Shown here: positions 8,151 to 18,604 of the stretch, piece after piece
How positions within the stretch are numbered: the first letter of the stretch is position 1
Layout of the letters: the number at the start of each line of letters is the position of its first letter
DNA from: Bacillus paramycoides
Lineage (GTDB): Bacteria > Bacillota > Bacilli > Bacillales > Bacillaceae_G
DNA: 64,000 nt
Assembly: GCF_001884235.1 (NCBI RefSeq)
Contig: NZ_MAOI01000075.1
Coordinates: 62,001 to 126,000, forward strand
Reading direction: 5' to 3'
Notes under the pieces: model-generated
Databases searched by the model: none
Seen by the model: the letters and a program-made list of their open reading frames with translations, nothing else
What the model was told of the DNA's origin: nothing
Position numbers and translations under genes: made by a program

Positions 8151-9689
8151 TTAAACCCATTTTTTCTGATAAGCTGCTATACTTTCATATTCTTCTTCCA
8201 AGTGACGGGACAGACGAATATAGATTGGTGTTAAATCTTTATATTTTTCCACACTTTCCATGTTTGGTTTATGATAAAAATTTGCCCCAACCATTTCAGA
8301 AACTACATGTAATGAATCTATTTCACCTAGACTATATAAACCGAGAATCGCAGCTCCTAAGCAAGAGCTTTCGAAACTTTCCGGAACATATACGTCTTGA
8401 TGAAAGATATCTGCCATCATCTGTCTCCAAAGTTCCGACCTTGCAAAACCGCCTGTCGCTTGAATTTTTTTCGGTTCACCAATTAGCTCTTTTAAAGCGA
8501 GAAGAACGGTATATAAATTATAAATTACCCCTTCTAATACGGCACGGATAAGATGTTCTTTTTTATGATGCAATCCAAGTCCAAAGAAAGATCCTCGCGC
8601 ATTTGCATTCCATAAAGGAGCTCTTTCCCCTGCTAAATACGGATGAAATAATAAACCGTCAGATCCAGGATTAACTTTTCCTGCTATTTCAGTAAGCACT
8701 TCATATGGATCTTTTCCTAAACGCTTTGCAAGTTCAATCTCTGAAGTACCTAATTGATCACGAGCCCACCTGAAAATCATACCACCGTTATTAACTGGTC
8801 CACCAATTACCCAATGGTCTTCAGTTAAGGCATAACAAAAAATTCTACCTTTTGGATCTGTTACAGGACGATTTGTTACAGCACGTATCGCGCCGCTCGT
8901 ACCAATTGTAACAGCTACAACCCCAGGCTCTATTGCATTTACACCTAAGTTTGATAGTACTCCATCACTCGCTCCTAATACAAAAGGAGTAGACACAAGT
9001 AAATTCATCTCTCTTGCAAGTTCTTCATTTAATCCTATTAAGCTGTGTGTCGTTGGAACAAGTTTAGAAAGCTTTTCTTCTGAAATCCCTGCAACATGTA
9101 GAGCCTCTTCATCCCATTTTAAAAATTTTAAATTGAACATTCCTGTTGCTGATGCTATAGAATAATCAATTACATATTCCTTATATAACTTATAGAAAAC
9201 ATACTCTTTAATAGAAATGAATTTATAGCTTTTTGCAAACAATTCTGCATGCTCATTCTGAAGCCAAACTAATTTCGAAAGTGGTGACATAGGATGAATT
9301 GGTGTCCCAGTACGAAGATATATTTCATGACCATTCATATCACTTTTTATTTTCTCTGCCCAGCTTGCACTTCTATTATCTGCCCAAGTGATACATCTCG
9401 TTAACGGATTCCCTTCTTCGTCTACAGCAATGACGCTATGCATTGCCGAACTAAAAGAGACGCAAAGAATATCAATCGGTTGTACATTACTTGATCGTAT
9501 AGCTTCTTTAATCGTATGTATCACTGCTTGAAAAATCTCTTCTGGATCTTGTTCTGCTGTTTCTGGCGTGGGAGAATGTAAAGGATATTCAATCCCATGG
9601 CTTGCAATAACAGATCCATCAATTGAAAACAAAACTGATTTTGTACTAGTTGTCCCAATATCTACACCAATCATATATTTTGAGTTCAC
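8151..9689 (-). CDS. gntK: Gluconokinase (FGGY family)
   Basis: A 512-residue FGGY sugar kinase starting GTG after AAAGGGG. N-terminal ATPase fold motif MIGVDIGTTSTKSVLF, substrate-domain signature near ITWADNRSASWAEKI, second-domain motifs GVVAVTIGTSGAIR and the C-terminal GGFARSELWRQMMADI. Among FGGY kinases this resembles GntK more than XylB. It would phosphorylate gluconate to 6-phosphogluconate, feeding the adjacent 6-phosphogluconate dehydrogenase. No gluconate permease or GntR-type gluconate repressor lies beside it here, so regulation with the zwf-tkt-gnd genes is likely. Confidence 0.85.
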   Translation of the reverse strand: MNSKYMIGVDIGTTSTKSVLFSIDGSVIASHGIEYPLHSPTPETAEQDPEEIFQAVIHTIKEAIRSSNVQPIDILCVSFSSAMHSVIAVDEEGNPLTRCITWADNRSASWAEKIKSDMNGHEIYLRTGTPIHPMSPLSKLVWLQNEHAELFAKSYKFISIKEYVFYKLYKEYVIDYSIASATGMFNLKFLKWDEEALHVAGISEEKLSKLVPTTHSLIGLNEELAREMNLLVSTPFVLGASDGVLSNLGVNAIEPGVVAVTIGTSGAIRAVTNRPVTDPKGRIFCYALTEDHWVIGGPVNNGGMIFRWARDQLGTSEIELAKRLGKDPYEVLTEIAGKVNPGSDGLLFHPYLAGERAPLWNANARGSFFGLGLHHKKEHLIRAVLEGVIYNLYTVLLALKELIGEPKKIQATGGFARSELWRQMMADIFHQDVYVPESFESSCLGAAILGLYSLGEIDSLHVVSEMVGANFYHKPNMESVEKYKDLTPIYIRLSRHLEEEYESIAAYQKKWV

Positions 9690-10027
9690 TATGTAACCCC
9701 TTTCGAAATATTCCTATAACAAAAAATCCCCCACACAAAGTTCTTTCTTGAGCTGGAAGGATATTTAAATATACATACTTGAGAGCACCATGATTTATAC
9801 GAAAAAAGACTCTCCCTTATGTGAGTTTTTAACAAACTTCTCTCTCATAAAGGGGTCCTTTTCATAACTATAGTGCTATTTTGAAAAACGAAACTAATAC
9901 TTTTGGAAAATGAATGACTCCTTTTATTTTGCTGTTTTCATGTAATAAGACTTCAAACCCGAAAACAATAAAGTTACATAGGGAGCGGTTCTCTCTTGAA
10001 AAAGCAATTAGTGAAAGCTTCATTTCA
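9690..10027 (-). other. Gap between tal and gntK
   Basis: No convincing coding frame. On the minus strand a run of imperfectly paired segments (CCCTTTATGAGAGAG and CTCACATAAGGGAGAG) ends in a T-run near 9805 and could be a partial terminator or processing site between tal and gntK. A promoter for gntK may lie here, but none is obvious. Confidence 0.4.
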
Positions 10028-10696
10028 TTATAACTTAGGCGCTTTTGCCCAATCCGCAGCAAACTTTTCAATACCTTGATCCGTTAATGGATGCATAGCA
10101 AGTTGTTCAATTACTTTATAAGGAATTGTTGCAATGTGAGCACCTGCCATTGCTACACGAGTTACATGATCCGGGTGCCTGACAGAAGCCGCAATAATTT
10201 GTGTATCTAATTGATGAACATCGAATAATTCAGCAATTTTAGCAACTAATAATACGCCATCTTCAGAAATATCATCTAAGCGACCTAAAAATGGAGAAAC
10301 ATACGTTGCACCAGCTCGAGCAGCTAAAAGAGCTTGGTTCACAGTGAAAATAAGTGTAACGTTCGTTTTAACACCTTTTTCAGTAAGATAGCGACAAGCT
10401 TCTAATCCTGCTAGCGTCATCGGAAGTTTTATCGTGATGTTTTTATCGCCACCGTTAATTTTAATCAATTCTTCTGCTTGGGCAATCATCTCTTCAGCTG
10501 TAATAGCATCTGGAGTTACTTCTGCCGAAACAGACTCGACTTTAGGTACTGCCTGACAAATTTCTGCAATACGATCTTCAAACTTGATGCCCTCTTTTGC
10601 TACTAAAGAAGGATTGGTTGTAACACCAGCTAAAACTCCCAGTTTATATGCTTTTTTTATGTCCTCAAGATTTGCAGTATCAATAAAAAACTTCAT
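10028..10696 (-). CDS. tal: Transaldolase (short F6P-aldolase-like type)
   Basis: The ATG at 10696 is preceded by GGAGGG at seven bases; a TTG two codons upstream is inferior. The 222-residue product has the small-transaldolase hallmarks: [33 protein letters not shown], the Schiff-base lysine in NITIKLPMT, and [10 protein letters not shown]. It exchanges dihydroxyacetone units between sugar phosphates in the non-oxidative pentose phosphate pathway. It lies 50 bases after gnd on the same strand, in the zwf-tkt-gnd-tal group, completing the cycle. Confidence 0.92.
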   Translation of the reverse strand: MKFFIDTANLEDIKKAYKLGVLAGVTTNPSLVAKEGIKFEDRIAEICQAVPKVESVSAEVTPDAITAEEMIAQAEELIKINGGDKNITIKLPMTLAGLEACRYLTEKGVKTNVTLIFTVNQALLAARAGATYVSPFLGRLDDISEDGVLLVAKIAELFDVHQLDTQIIAASVRHPDHVTRVAMAGAHIATIPYKVIEQLAMHPLTDQGIEKFAADWAKAPKL

Positions 10697-10746
10697 GATC
10701 AATTCCCTCCATTTTTTAAACGTTACGAGTTATAACTTTAGGATTT

Positions 10747-11640
10747 TTATTTCTTTTCGACTGCATGTCCGCCAAATTCATTGCGCAGGGCTGCTACAAC
10801 TTTTCCTGTAAACGTATCATTGTCTAATGAGCGGTAGCGCATTAATAGAGACATTGCGATAACAGGAGTTGCTGTTTGAAGGTCTAATGCTGTTTCTACT
10901 GTCCATTTTCCTTCACCAGAAGAATGCATAACTCCCTTAATTTCATCTAGTTTTGCATCTTTAGAAAATGCATTTTCAGTCAATTCCATTAACCATGAGC
11001 GAATTACTGAACCGTTGTTCCATACTCTTGATACTTTTTCATAATCGTAGTCAAATTCACTTTTCTCTAAAATCTCAAATCCTTCACCAATAGCAGCCAT
11101 CATACCGTATTCAATTCCGTTGTGAACCATTTTTAAAAAGTGACCACTACCAGCTTTTCCAGCATATAAGTATCCATTTTCTACAGCTGTATCGCGGAAA
11201 ATAGGTTCAACGATTTCCCAAGCTTCTTGATCTCCTCCGATCATGTAACAAGCACCATTACGAGCGCCTTCCATTCCGCCAGAAGTTCCTGCATCCATAA
11301 AGTGAATACCCTCTGTCTTTAATTGCTCATATCGACGGATAGACTCTTTATAATGTGAATTACCAGCTTCAATTAATATATCTCCTTTTGATAACAGCGG
11401 TGTAACCTCATTAATAACAGAATCAACAACAGCGTGCGGAACCATAACCCAAAGAATTCTTGGTGATTCTAATGACTGAACAAGTTCATTTAAACTAGAT
11501 ACACCTGTAGCCCCATACTCTTTCATTTCTTCCACTGCACTCGTATTTAAATCGAATGCTGCCACTTGATGTTTATGATCAATTAAATTTTTCCCCAAAT
11601 TTAATCCCATCTTACCTAAACCAATTAATCCTACTTGCAT
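10747..11640 (-). CDS. gnd: 6-phosphogluconate dehydrogenase, short (YqeC-like) form
   Basis: A 297-residue protein, the short GntZ/YqeC type rather than the ~470-residue GndA type. N-terminal Rossmann motif GLIGLGKMGLNLGKNL, the diagnostic GTSGGMEGARNGACYMIGG, and catalytic lysine region GSGHFLKMVHNGIEYGMM. It oxidatively decarboxylates 6-phosphogluconate to ribulose 5-phosphate; short forms are often NAD-dependent. The start ATG is preceded by AAGGAGG. It lies between tkt (127-base gap with an inverted repeat) and tal. Confidence 0.92.
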   Translation of the reverse strand: MQVGLIGLGKMGLNLGKNLIDHKHQVAAFDLNTSAVEEMKEYGATGVSSLNELVQSLESPRILWVMVPHAVVDSVINEVTPLLSKGDILIEAGNSHYKESIRRYEQLKTEGIHFMDAGTSGGMEGARNGACYMIGGDQEAWEIVEPIFRDTAVENGYLYAGKAGSGHFLKMVHNGIEYGMMAAIGEGFEILEKSEFDYDYEKVSRVWNNGSVIRSWLMELTENAFSKDAKLDEIKGVMHSSGEGKWTVETALDLQTATPVIAMSLLMRYRSLDNDTFTGKVVAALRNEFGGHAVEKK

Positions 11641-11695
11641 AATATAGTTCCTCCTTAAATCACCTTTTATTAAAAATCCATATCACTACAATCTT

Positions 11696-11756
11696 GAATA
11701 CCTTTTTGACATATCATTTTCAGCACTTATAAGTTGATATGTCCAGAAAGGTATTC
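11696..11756 (-). promoter_or_regulatory. Long inverted repeat between tkt and gnd
   Basis: GAATACCTTT, mismatch, GACATATCA (11696-11716) pairs with TGATATGTC, mismatch, AAAGGTATTC (11735-11756), leaving an 18-base loop. There is no U-tract at the 3' side on the minus strand, so it is more likely an mRNA-processing or partial attenuation element inside the operon than a full terminator. Confidence 0.5.
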
Positions 11757-11767
11757 ACAGTCATAGC

Positions 11768-13762
11768 TTAAGATTTCAATACATTTTGTATAATTTGAAC
11801 AACATTTTCTGTCGTAAATCCAAATAGATTCATGACTTCAGCTCCAGTTCCTGAAGCTCCAAATGTTTCAATCGATAATATTTCCCCTTCCTGTCCTACA
11901 TAACGCTCCCAGCCGAGAGATACACCCATCTCAAGAGATACTCGTTTTGTTACAGAAGACGGAAGAACTGATTCTTTATATTCTTTCGATTGACGATCGA
12001 ACAACTCCCAGCTCGGCATTGCAACGATACGAACAGAAACATGTTCTTCTTCTAATTTCGCTTTCGCACTAACAGCCAAGGATACTTCAGAACCTGTCGC
12101 AATTAAAATCACATCCGGATTTTCATTTGTTTGCGTTAATACATAAGCTCCTTTAGAGAGGTTCTCTATGTTCGCTTTCGTTTCATCAAACACCGGTAAA
12201 TTTTGACGGCTAAGTACTAAAGCCACGGGACCACCCGTTTGTTGTAAAGCATAAGCCCAAGCACTCGCTGTTTCATTTGCATCTGACGGACGAATAACTG
12301 TTAGACAAGGAATTGCCCGAAGAGCTGCCAAGTGTTCAATTGGTTCATGCGTTGGACCATCTTCTCCCACAGCAATCGAATCATGTGTAAATACATAAGT
12401 AACAGGTAGCTTTTGCAATGCAGCAAGTCGAATTGATGGACGAAGATAATCATTAAATACAAAGAATGTACTTACGAAAGGTTTTACTCCTCCATGAAGT
12501 GCCAGCCCATTCGCAGCCGCGCCCATTGCATGTTCACGTACACCGAAGTATATATTTCGGCCAGCATACGATTCTACTGCATACACTGCTTCACCTTTTA
12601 TATCTGTCATAGTGGAATGAGAAAGATCTGCACTTCCACCGAAAATAGAAGGAATCGATTTCACATAATGATTAATAGCTTCTCCACTTGCAACACGAGT
12701 TGAAATCGTTTTTTCCGTATCGAAGGATAAAATGTCTTTCGCTTCGATTAAAACTTCACCTGTAATCGCTTTTTCTAATTCATCTGCTAGTGCAGGGTTC
12801 GACTCTCTGTACAAGTTGAACTGCTCATTCCAGCCATTTTCTTTTTCAATACCTTTTTGTTTCAGTTCATTAAAATGAGCTGTTACTTCTTCAGGTACAA
12901 AGAAGTCCTCCTCATAATGCCAACCATACACTTGTTTTGTCGCTGTCGCTTCTTCTACTCCAAGCGGGTTACCATGTGCTTTGTTCGTTCCAGCAACTTT
13001 TGGACTTCCGTAACCTATAATGGTTCTAATTTCTATAAGAGTAGGTTGATCCGTATTGCCTTTCGCTAATTGAATAGCTTTTGTGATAGCCTCAACATCA
13101 TTTCCATCCTCAACTCTTACATATTGCCAATGTGCAGATTCTACCCTTTTCTGAATATCTTCAGAGAAAGCAATGTTTAATTCACCATCAAGTGAAATTT
13201 CATTTGAATCATACAGCACAATTAACTTGCCAAGTTTCATATGCCCTGCCATTGACATCGCTTCATAAGCGACACCTTCCATTAAATCACCGTCTCCAAC
13301 TAAAGCATACGTATTGTGATCTATAATAGAGTGACCGTCCTTATTAAACTTCGCTGCTAAATGCGCTTCTGCCATTGCCATTCCGACAGCATTGGCAATC
13401 CCTTGTCCTAACGGGCCTGTAGTCGCTTCAACTCCAGGAGTATGACCAAACTCGGGGTGTCCTGGTGTTTTACTATTTAACTTTCTAAAACTTTTCAAGT
13501 CATCAATCGAAACGCCATATCCAGCTAAATGAAGTAGGCTATATAATAGACTCGATCCATGTCCCGCCGATAAAACGAATCGATCACGGTTAAACCATTT
13601 TGGATGATTAGGATTGTGATTTAAATGATTCGCCCATAATGCATAAGCCATTGGTGCCGCTCCCATCGGAAGACCCGGATGACCTGAATTTGCCGCATTA
13701 ATAGCATCAATTGATAACGTACGAAGTGTATTCACTGCTAATTGATTTATGTTTTGTGCCAT
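11768..13762 (-). CDS. tkt: Transketolase
   Basis: The ATG at 13762 follows AGGGGGAC by seven bases; an upstream ATG nine codons earlier overlaps this SD and is rejected. The 664-residue product carries the whole family pattern: [35 protein letters not shown], the TPP-binding GDGDLMEG...SMAGH motif, and the transketolase signature [20 protein letters not shown]. It transfers two-carbon units between sugar phosphates. It is second in the minus-strand pentose-phosphate cluster, 39 bases after zwf. Confidence 0.96.
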   Translation of the reverse strand: MAQNINQLAVNTLRTLSIDAINAANSGHPGLPMGAAPMAYALWANHLNHNPNHPKWFNRDRFVLSAGHGSSLLYSLLHLAGYGVSIDDLKSFRKLNSKTPGHPEFGHTPGVEATTGPLGQGIANAVGMAMAEAHLAAKFNKDGHSIIDHNTYALVGDGDLMEGVAYEAMSMAGHMKLGKLIVLYDSNEISLDGELNIAFSEDIQKRVESAHWQYVRVEDGNDVEAITKAIQLAKGNTDQPTLIEIRTIIGYGSPKVAGTNKAHGNPLGVEEATATKQVYGWHYEEDFFVPEEVTAHFNELKQKGIEKENGWNEQFNLYRESNPALADELEKAITGEVLIEAKDILSFDTEKTISTRVASGEAINHYVKSIPSIFGGSADLSHSTMTDIKGEAVYAVESYAGRNIYFGVREHAMGAAANGLALHGGVKPFVSTFFVFNDYLRPSIRLAALQKLPVTYVFTHDSIAVGEDGPTHEPIEHLAALRAIPCLTVIRPSDANETASAWAYALQQTGGPVALVLSRQNLPVFDETKANIENLSKGAYVLTQTNENPDVILIATGSEVSLAVSAKAKLEEEHVSVRIVAMPSWELFDRQSKEYKESVLPSSVTKRVSLEMGVSLGWERYVGQEGEILSIETFGASGTGAEVMNLFGFTTENVVQIIQNVLKS

Positions 13763-13801
13763 AGTAATTGTCCCCCTAAATACTTTCATTAAAGAAAGTA
13801 C

Positions 13802-15286
13802 TTATTTTTCCGTTTTTTGATCTAACCACCATTTAAATTCACTTTCTTGCAATAGTTCATTAGACGCATCTGGACCATATGAACCCGACTTATATTCATG
13901 AAGTGGCAATAAGTTTTCCTCGAATGCTTCAAGAATTGGTTGTACCCATTCCCATGACAATTCAACTTCTCTCCAATGTGCAAAGAATGTAGCGTCTCCA
14001 CTCACAGCATCATGAATGAGTCTTTCATACGCTTCAGGTACTCCCACATCCGCTTGCTCACAAGTAAAGTTAATACGGATCGGTTCAATTTCTCCATTTT
14101 TCAATGGGTTTTTACTATTTAACTGTAATGAAACATTCTCACCTGGACTAATTTCAATTATTAATAAGTTAGGTGCTGCATTTGGATTATTATCTTGATA
14201 TTGTTGTTTTAACGTATTTTTAAATTCGATTACAATACGAGTAGACTTTTCTTTCATTCGTTTTCCTGTTCGTATATAGAAAGGAACGCCAGTCCAAAAT
14301 GGATTATCGATCCATAAACGAGCAGCAACAAATGTGTCTATGTTAGAAGAAGGATTTACTCCTGGCTCCTCTTTATATGCTACAACTTGTTGACCATTTA
14401 TCTCTCCTGAAGCGTATTGTCCGCGAATGATATGCTTCTGAACGTCTTCTTTTTTCACTTTACGAAGCGTTTCCATTACCTTTCGCTTTTCCTCTCGAAT
14501 TTCACATGCGTTAATTTTTTCCGGCAGATTCATAGCAGTCATCATTAATATTTGTAACATATGATTTTGAACCATATCACGAATGGCTCCCGCCTGATCA
14601 TAATATCCTGCTCTTTCTTCAACCCCAACTGTTTCACTCGCTGTGATTTGTACATTCGCTATATGTTCTTTATTCCAAATCGATTGAAGAACAGGATTTG
14701 CAAATTCAAGTGCTTCAAGATTTTGAATCATCGGCTTACCTAAATAATGATCTATCCGGTATATCTCGTCTTCTTCAAACGTTCGACTAAGCTTATCGTT
14801 AAGCTCGCGCGCAGATTTAAGATCGTGCCCGAACGGTTTCTCAATCATCAGACGTTTCCATCCATCCGTTTTATCAAGTCCGCTTTCCTTAATATTTAAA
14901 GCGATTGTCTCGAAAAATTCAGGTGCAACTGAAAGATAGAACATTCTATTACCTTTTATGTTTAGTTCTTCTTCCCTTTCACGAACGACTTGTAATAATC
15001 TCTCATAGTCTTCCGGCTTACTCACATCTAATGGACAATAACGAAAATTATCTAAAAAAACTTCGAGTTCTGAAGTACCTTCTTCTCTATGACGGGAAAA
15101 CGTTTCTATTGATTCTTTTATTCTTTTTTGAAAATCTATATGAGATACTTCACGTCTCCCAAGCCCGATAACGGATATTTGCTTTGGAAGCTTTTGATCT
15201 CTATATAAGTTATATAGTGCGGGGTAAATTTTGCGTTTCGCTAAGTCTCCTGTCGCTCCAAATAAAACAAAGGTCATTGATTCCAA
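13802..15286 (-). CDS. zwf: Glucose-6-phosphate 1-dehydrogenase
   Basis: A 494-residue full-length enzyme. N-terminal coenzyme motif LFGATGDLAKRKIYPALYNLY, EKPFGHDLKSA, and the active-site RIDHYLGKPMIQNL. TTG start at 15286 with GAGGGGGA six bases upstream. It oxidises glucose 6-phosphate to the lactone, producing NADPH, and leads the cluster whose other members (tkt, gnd, tal, gntK, lactonase) complete the oxidative and non-oxidative branches. A truncated paralogue lies 348 bases upstream in the same direction. Confidence 0.96.
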   Translation of the reverse strand: MESMTFVLFGATGDLAKRKIYPALYNLYRDQKLPKQISVIGLGRREVSHIDFQKRIKESIETFSRHREEGTSELEVFLDNFRYCPLDVSKPEDYERLLQVVREREEELNIKGNRMFYLSVAPEFFETIALNIKESGLDKTDGWKRLMIEKPFGHDLKSARELNDKLSRTFEEDEIYRIDHYLGKPMIQNLEALEFANPVLQSIWNKEHIANVQITASETVGVEERAGYYDQAGAIRDMVQNHMLQILMMTAMNLPEKINACEIREEKRKVMETLRKVKKEDVQKHIIRGQYASGEINGQQVVAYKEEPGVNPSSNIDTFVAARLWIDNPFWTGVPFYIRTGKRMKEKSTRIVIEFKNTLKQQYQDNNPNAAPNLLIIEISPGENVSLQLNSKNPLKNGEIEPIRINFTCEQADVGVPEAYERLIHDAVSGDATFFAHWREVELSWEWVQPILEAFEENLLPLHEYKSGSYGPDASNELLQESEFKWWLDQKTEK

Positions 15287-15634
15287 TTTCAGTCCCCCTC
15301 TTGTTGTATAATCCTGGTCAATTTATTCAAAATGAATTGTACGGAAGCTCATGTTTTTATAAAAAACAAAGAGTTATTAAATTCCAATTCTTTTTATACC
15401 TTTCGCTCTCTAATTGTCCCCAATATTAATAGTGGCAATTCAAAGCATTTCTACCACAACTTACTTATTTATAGAATTTAACAAAATATTTTATATCTAA
15501 TTACTTTTAGTAATTAGATAATATTATGTCTAGTATATTAACTACATAAATTATTACCGTCAATAAAAATGTCTTGGATTAAAGATTTTTTATTTCGTAA
15601 TACTTTTTTGTGTATTCCTAGTTACCATTCATGT
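15287..15634. other. zwf upstream region with AT-rich palindrome
   Basis: No gene. 15494-15505 (TATCTAATTACT) and 15509-15520 are exact reverse complements with a 3-base centre, an operator-like dyad about 210 bases upstream of zwf. The rest is AT-rich and could hold the zwf promoter. No remnant of the missing C-terminal half of the truncated upstream zwf was recognised here. Confidence 0.6.
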
Positions 15635-16183
15635 TCAAAGATAATGATCAATACAATAAATATCAGTTTCATCAAAACCTTTAATTAACTTCGTATTTAA
15701 CTCACGAACAGATTTTAAACTATGACCAAAAGGCTTCTCTATAATAAGACGGTTCAATCCTTTTGTAGCCCACAATCCACTTTCCTTAATATTCAAAGTA
15801 ATTACATCAAATACTTCTGGTACAACAGATAGGTAAAACATGCGGTTTTTAGGAATGTTTAATTCTGTTTCACGCCTCTTTACAAGACTCAACAAATCTT
15901 GATAGTCCTCTATATTCGCTGTATCTAATTGACAATAACGAAATGTGCTAATAAATTCTTCTACTCCTGATTCGTCATCAGTAGATATTCTAGAAAATGT
16001 AGCAAGGGATTGTTCTACCTTTGTTTGAAATTCCACATCTGACATTGCCCTTCTGCCAATACCGATAATAGAAATAGATTGCGGTATATTTTGATTACTA
16101 AATAGTTTGTACAAAGCAGGGTAAATTTTGCGTTTCGCTAAATCCCCTGTCGCTCCGAATAAAAGAAATGTCATTGAATCCAT
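15635..16183 (-). pseudogene. Truncated second zwf (N-terminal 182 codons)
   Basis: The frame encodes only the N-terminal third of a glucose-6-phosphate dehydrogenase (MDSMTFLLFGATGDLAKRKI... to EKPFGHSLKSVRELN) and stops right after IDHYL, where the intact gene continues LGKPMIQ. The active-site R before IDHYL is C here. Most of the catalytic and tetramer domain is absent, so it is almost surely inactive, although start (ATG), SD (GGGAGAG) and frame are intact. It is clearly divergent from zwf, so it is an older paralogue rather than a fresh duplicate, and its promoter may still serve the cluster. Confidence 0.85.
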
Positions 16184-16272
16184 TTGTTCTCTCCCTTTTA
16201 AAACAATTGCTAGAATAGAATATATAAGCTCATTCGCTACTTAGCACAATACTGTCTCTAAAACCTCATACT

Positions 16273-17226
16273 TTACCAATGTTTCTTCAATACAATTTTG
16301 CCAAGAGCACGTTCTGACTCACTTATGTGGTGTGCTTTTTTTACACCTTCTACATGTAAAGGCAACACATGCGTTACAACAGGTTTAATCTTCCCACTCT
16401 CAATTAATTCTGTAATAAGAGAAAGTTCATATCCGTTAGGTTCAGTAAATATATGGTCACTCTGAATATTTTTCTCTATAGATATTTCAGTTTGCGGAAT
16501 TTCTATGCCTTTCGGACCATAAATGGACGCTAACTTTCCATTTGGTGCAAGTACTTTATAACTGTCCCTTAGTACATCTTCACCTAATACATCAAATACA
16601 ATATTGTAATTATGCAGAAGCAGAGAAAAGTCTTCTGTTCTGTAATCGATGGTAGTATCAGCGCCTAGCTCCTTTACAAACTGTATATTTTTTGTACTAG
16701 TTGTAGTTGCAACATGTGCACCGAAGCTTTTTGCCAACTGAATAGCAAACGTGCCAATTCCTCCGGATCCCGCATGAATTATGACCTTATTATCCTTTTG
16801 AATATTGGCGAATTTCACTAAGCTTTGCCAACTTGTCAATCCTACAAGAGGGATTGATGCTGCCTCTTCAAAGGATAGATTTCTCGGTTTTTTCGCTACA
16901 TACTTCTCATCGACTGCCACGTACTCTGCATAAGTGCCATTTCGTTCAATTTCCGGACGACTATATACTTCATCACCCACTTTAAATGCTGTTACGTTTG
17001 GCCCTATGGCAATAACTTTACCGGCAACGTCCCATCCTAAAACGAGCGGGAAGTCATAAGAAATTACGTCTTGAAGTAAACCTTCACGTATTTTCCAATC
17101 CACGGGATTTACACCAGCTGCATATACTTCAATCAGTACATCGTTGTCTCCTAATAGAGGTGTTTGCATTTCCATCTCTTGTAGTACACTTTCATCTCCA
17201 TATTGCATAAGTCCTATTGCTTTCAT
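16273..17226 (-). CDS. NADP-dependent quinone oxidoreductase/zinc-type alcohol dehydrogenase-like protein
   Basis: The ATG at 17226 has AAAGGAG nine bases upstream. The 317-residue product is a medium-chain dehydrogenase: GroES-like N-terminus (DNDVLIEVYAAGVNPVDWKIREG), then the nucleotide-binding HAGSGGIGTFAIQLAKSFGA motif. The zinc-ligand Cys residues of classic alcohol dehydrogenases are missing, as in quinone oxidoreductases. It probably reduces quinones or enals with NADPH. It lies 13 bases after a luciferase-like monooxygenase gene on the same strand, so the two are probably co-transcribed. Confidence 0.85.
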   Translation of the reverse strand: MKAIGLMQYGDESVLQEMEMQTPLLGDNDVLIEVYAAGVNPVDWKIREGLLQDVISYDFPLVLGWDVAGKVIAIGPNVTAFKVGDEVYSRPEIERNGTYAEYVAVDEKYVAKKPRNLSFEEAASIPLVGLTSWQSLVKFANIQKDNKVIIHAGSGGIGTFAIQLAKSFGAHVATTTSTKNIQFVKELGADTTIDYRTEDFSLLLHNYNIVFDVLGEDVLRDSYKVLAPNGKLASIYGPKGIEIPQTEISIEKNIQSDHIFTEPNGYELSLITELIESGKIKPVVTHVLPLHVEGVKKAHHISESERALGKIVLKKHW

Positions 17227-17239
17227 TCTTTCCACTCCT

Positions 17240-18193
17240 TTACAATGCAGGGAAATGAGGAAGTACTTCTTCCCCTAGCTCATCCAACACTTCATTAGCC
17301 GGGCGTTTACCATCAAATAGAGCAAGGAACAAGTGATTAATACCGATACTTCGGTATAAATCTAGTAATTCAATTAGCGCCTTACGCCCTGTACGGTAGC
17401 CTAAACGTATTGGTGTAGGACGTTCATTTGGATCTTCAGACAAGTCTAAATGCATTGGCTGTATAAATGGTTTAAATACATCTGGATGATAGTCCTCTAC
17501 TAGCTCTCGCCATTGTCCAATTGCTGCAGCCTGATGTACTGGACTACGTGGATAATACATCCATCCATCACCATGTTCAGCAAACCATTCCATCGTTTGC
17601 TGACTAAAACCTGTGATAAAGGTTGGAACACGTTTAGACGGTTTTGGAACTAAATTTGCCCCATGCACTTCTCCTAGATTCGACTCGATAGATGGGAAGG
17701 TTTTATACAAAATGTCTTCCAAGTAAGCAAACGCTTCTCTAAACTTTTCGCCTCGTGTTTCATGACTAACACCTAACGCCTTAAAATCAGCACGTCGGTC
17801 ACCGGATGAAACGCCGAGCATAATTCTTTCTGGAAATAGTTGATCCAATGTAGCAATTTCTTTCGCCACACGAAGTGGATGGCGAAGTGACAATACAGTT
17901 GCCGACGTTCCAAATGCAATTTTCTCTGTTTGGCTTGCTAAATACGTCAAATAAATCATCATATCGTAAATTTGACCTGTTGCAGGATCGCCAAAGTCAG
18001 GGTCTTGCAGCAAAACATCGCGAAGCCATACGCCTGTAAAACCATATTGTTCCGCTTTTTGTACCAATTCTACTTGTTTTTCCATTGTTGGTGCATGAAA
18101 CTGATAATTTTCAATAGGAATGTGAACTCCTAATGTAAGTCGTTCTTTCGCAAACATACGATTATATCCAAAATGATTCGCAAACTTTCCCAT
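17240..18193 (-). CDS. Luciferase-like (LLM class) flavin oxidoreductase
   Basis: About 317 residues of a bacterial-luciferase TIM-barrel monooxygenase: NYQFHAPTMEKQVELVQKAEQYGFTGVWLRDVLL, GTSATVLSLRHPLRVAKEIATLDQL, and GVSSGDRRADFKALGVSHE. These use FMNH2 or F420 to oxidise small organic substrates; this one is of unknown substrate. The start is uncertain: ATG at 18193 or GTG at 18202, both with weak SDs. It precedes the quinone oxidoreductase gene and lies downstream of an HxlR relic and operator-like repeat, suggesting former or present HxlR control. Confidence 0.8.
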   Translation of the reverse strand: MGKFANHFGYNRMFAKERLTLGVHIPIENYQFHAPTMEKQVELVQKAEQYGFTGVWLRDVLLQDPDFGDPATGQIYDMMIYLTYLASQTEKIAFGTSATVLSLRHPLRVAKEIATLDQLFPERIMLGVSSGDRRADFKALGVSHETRGEKFREAFAYLEDILYKTFPSIESNLGEVHGANLVPKPSKRVPTFITGFSQQTMEWFAEHGDGWMYYPRSPVHQAAAIGQWRELVEDYHPDVFKPFIQPMHLDLSEDPNERPTPIRLGYRTGRKALIELLDLYRSIGINHLFLALFDGKRPANEVLDELGEEVLPHFPAL

Positions 18194-18410
18194 GTGTTTC
18201 ACTCACTTTCTTTCATTAATATAAATCTATAATTTTCTTTATTTTTGGTCTTTCTTCTCAAAATTCATAGTTAATCCTGTACACCACAGCCCTAAAAATT
18301 TGTTGCAGTTTTGTCTAAATAAAATACGATTGTAATCGTAATACCTAAAACGTAATCGTTATAACTTAGTGCTACGAATGTCATTATAAAACGGTCATAA
18401 CATTAATAAC

Positions 18411-18450
18411 AGTACGTACTTTAAAGTGATGTAGGCACTTAAAAGTACCT
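18411..18450 (+). repeat. HxlR-type operator-like repeat, copy 1
   Basis: Matches the ~39-bp element found beside HxlR genes in this window: AGTACGTACTTTAAAGTG then GTAGGCACTTAAAAGTACC. It is about 40 bases from the HxlR relic. Confidence 0.7.
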
Positions 18451-18487
18451 ATACCAAATACCTGATTATAAATGTAATCAATAAATC

Positions 18488-18592
18488 ATGCTGCATGAAA
18501 TGACGACCTCCCTTCCTTCAACAACGTCTAAAGTTGCTTCTGCAGGTACGTTACACTATTTCACGCAAACCTCTTCTCTTTATATAAACTCC
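18488..18592 (-). pseudogene. HxlR-family regulator relic
   Basis: On the minus strand GTGAAATAGTGTAACGTACC... aligns with the starts of intact HxlR genes at 33700 and 30619: readable residues are VK-stop-CNVPAEATLDVVE, then VVIS, against KQYNIPIEATLEIIGGKWKVVIL. The third codon is a stop and homology ends after roughly 25 codons. It retains the GAGAAGAGG-type leader. A dead copy. Confidence 0.7.
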
Positions 18593-18604
18593 TCAAAAAA
18601 ATGA

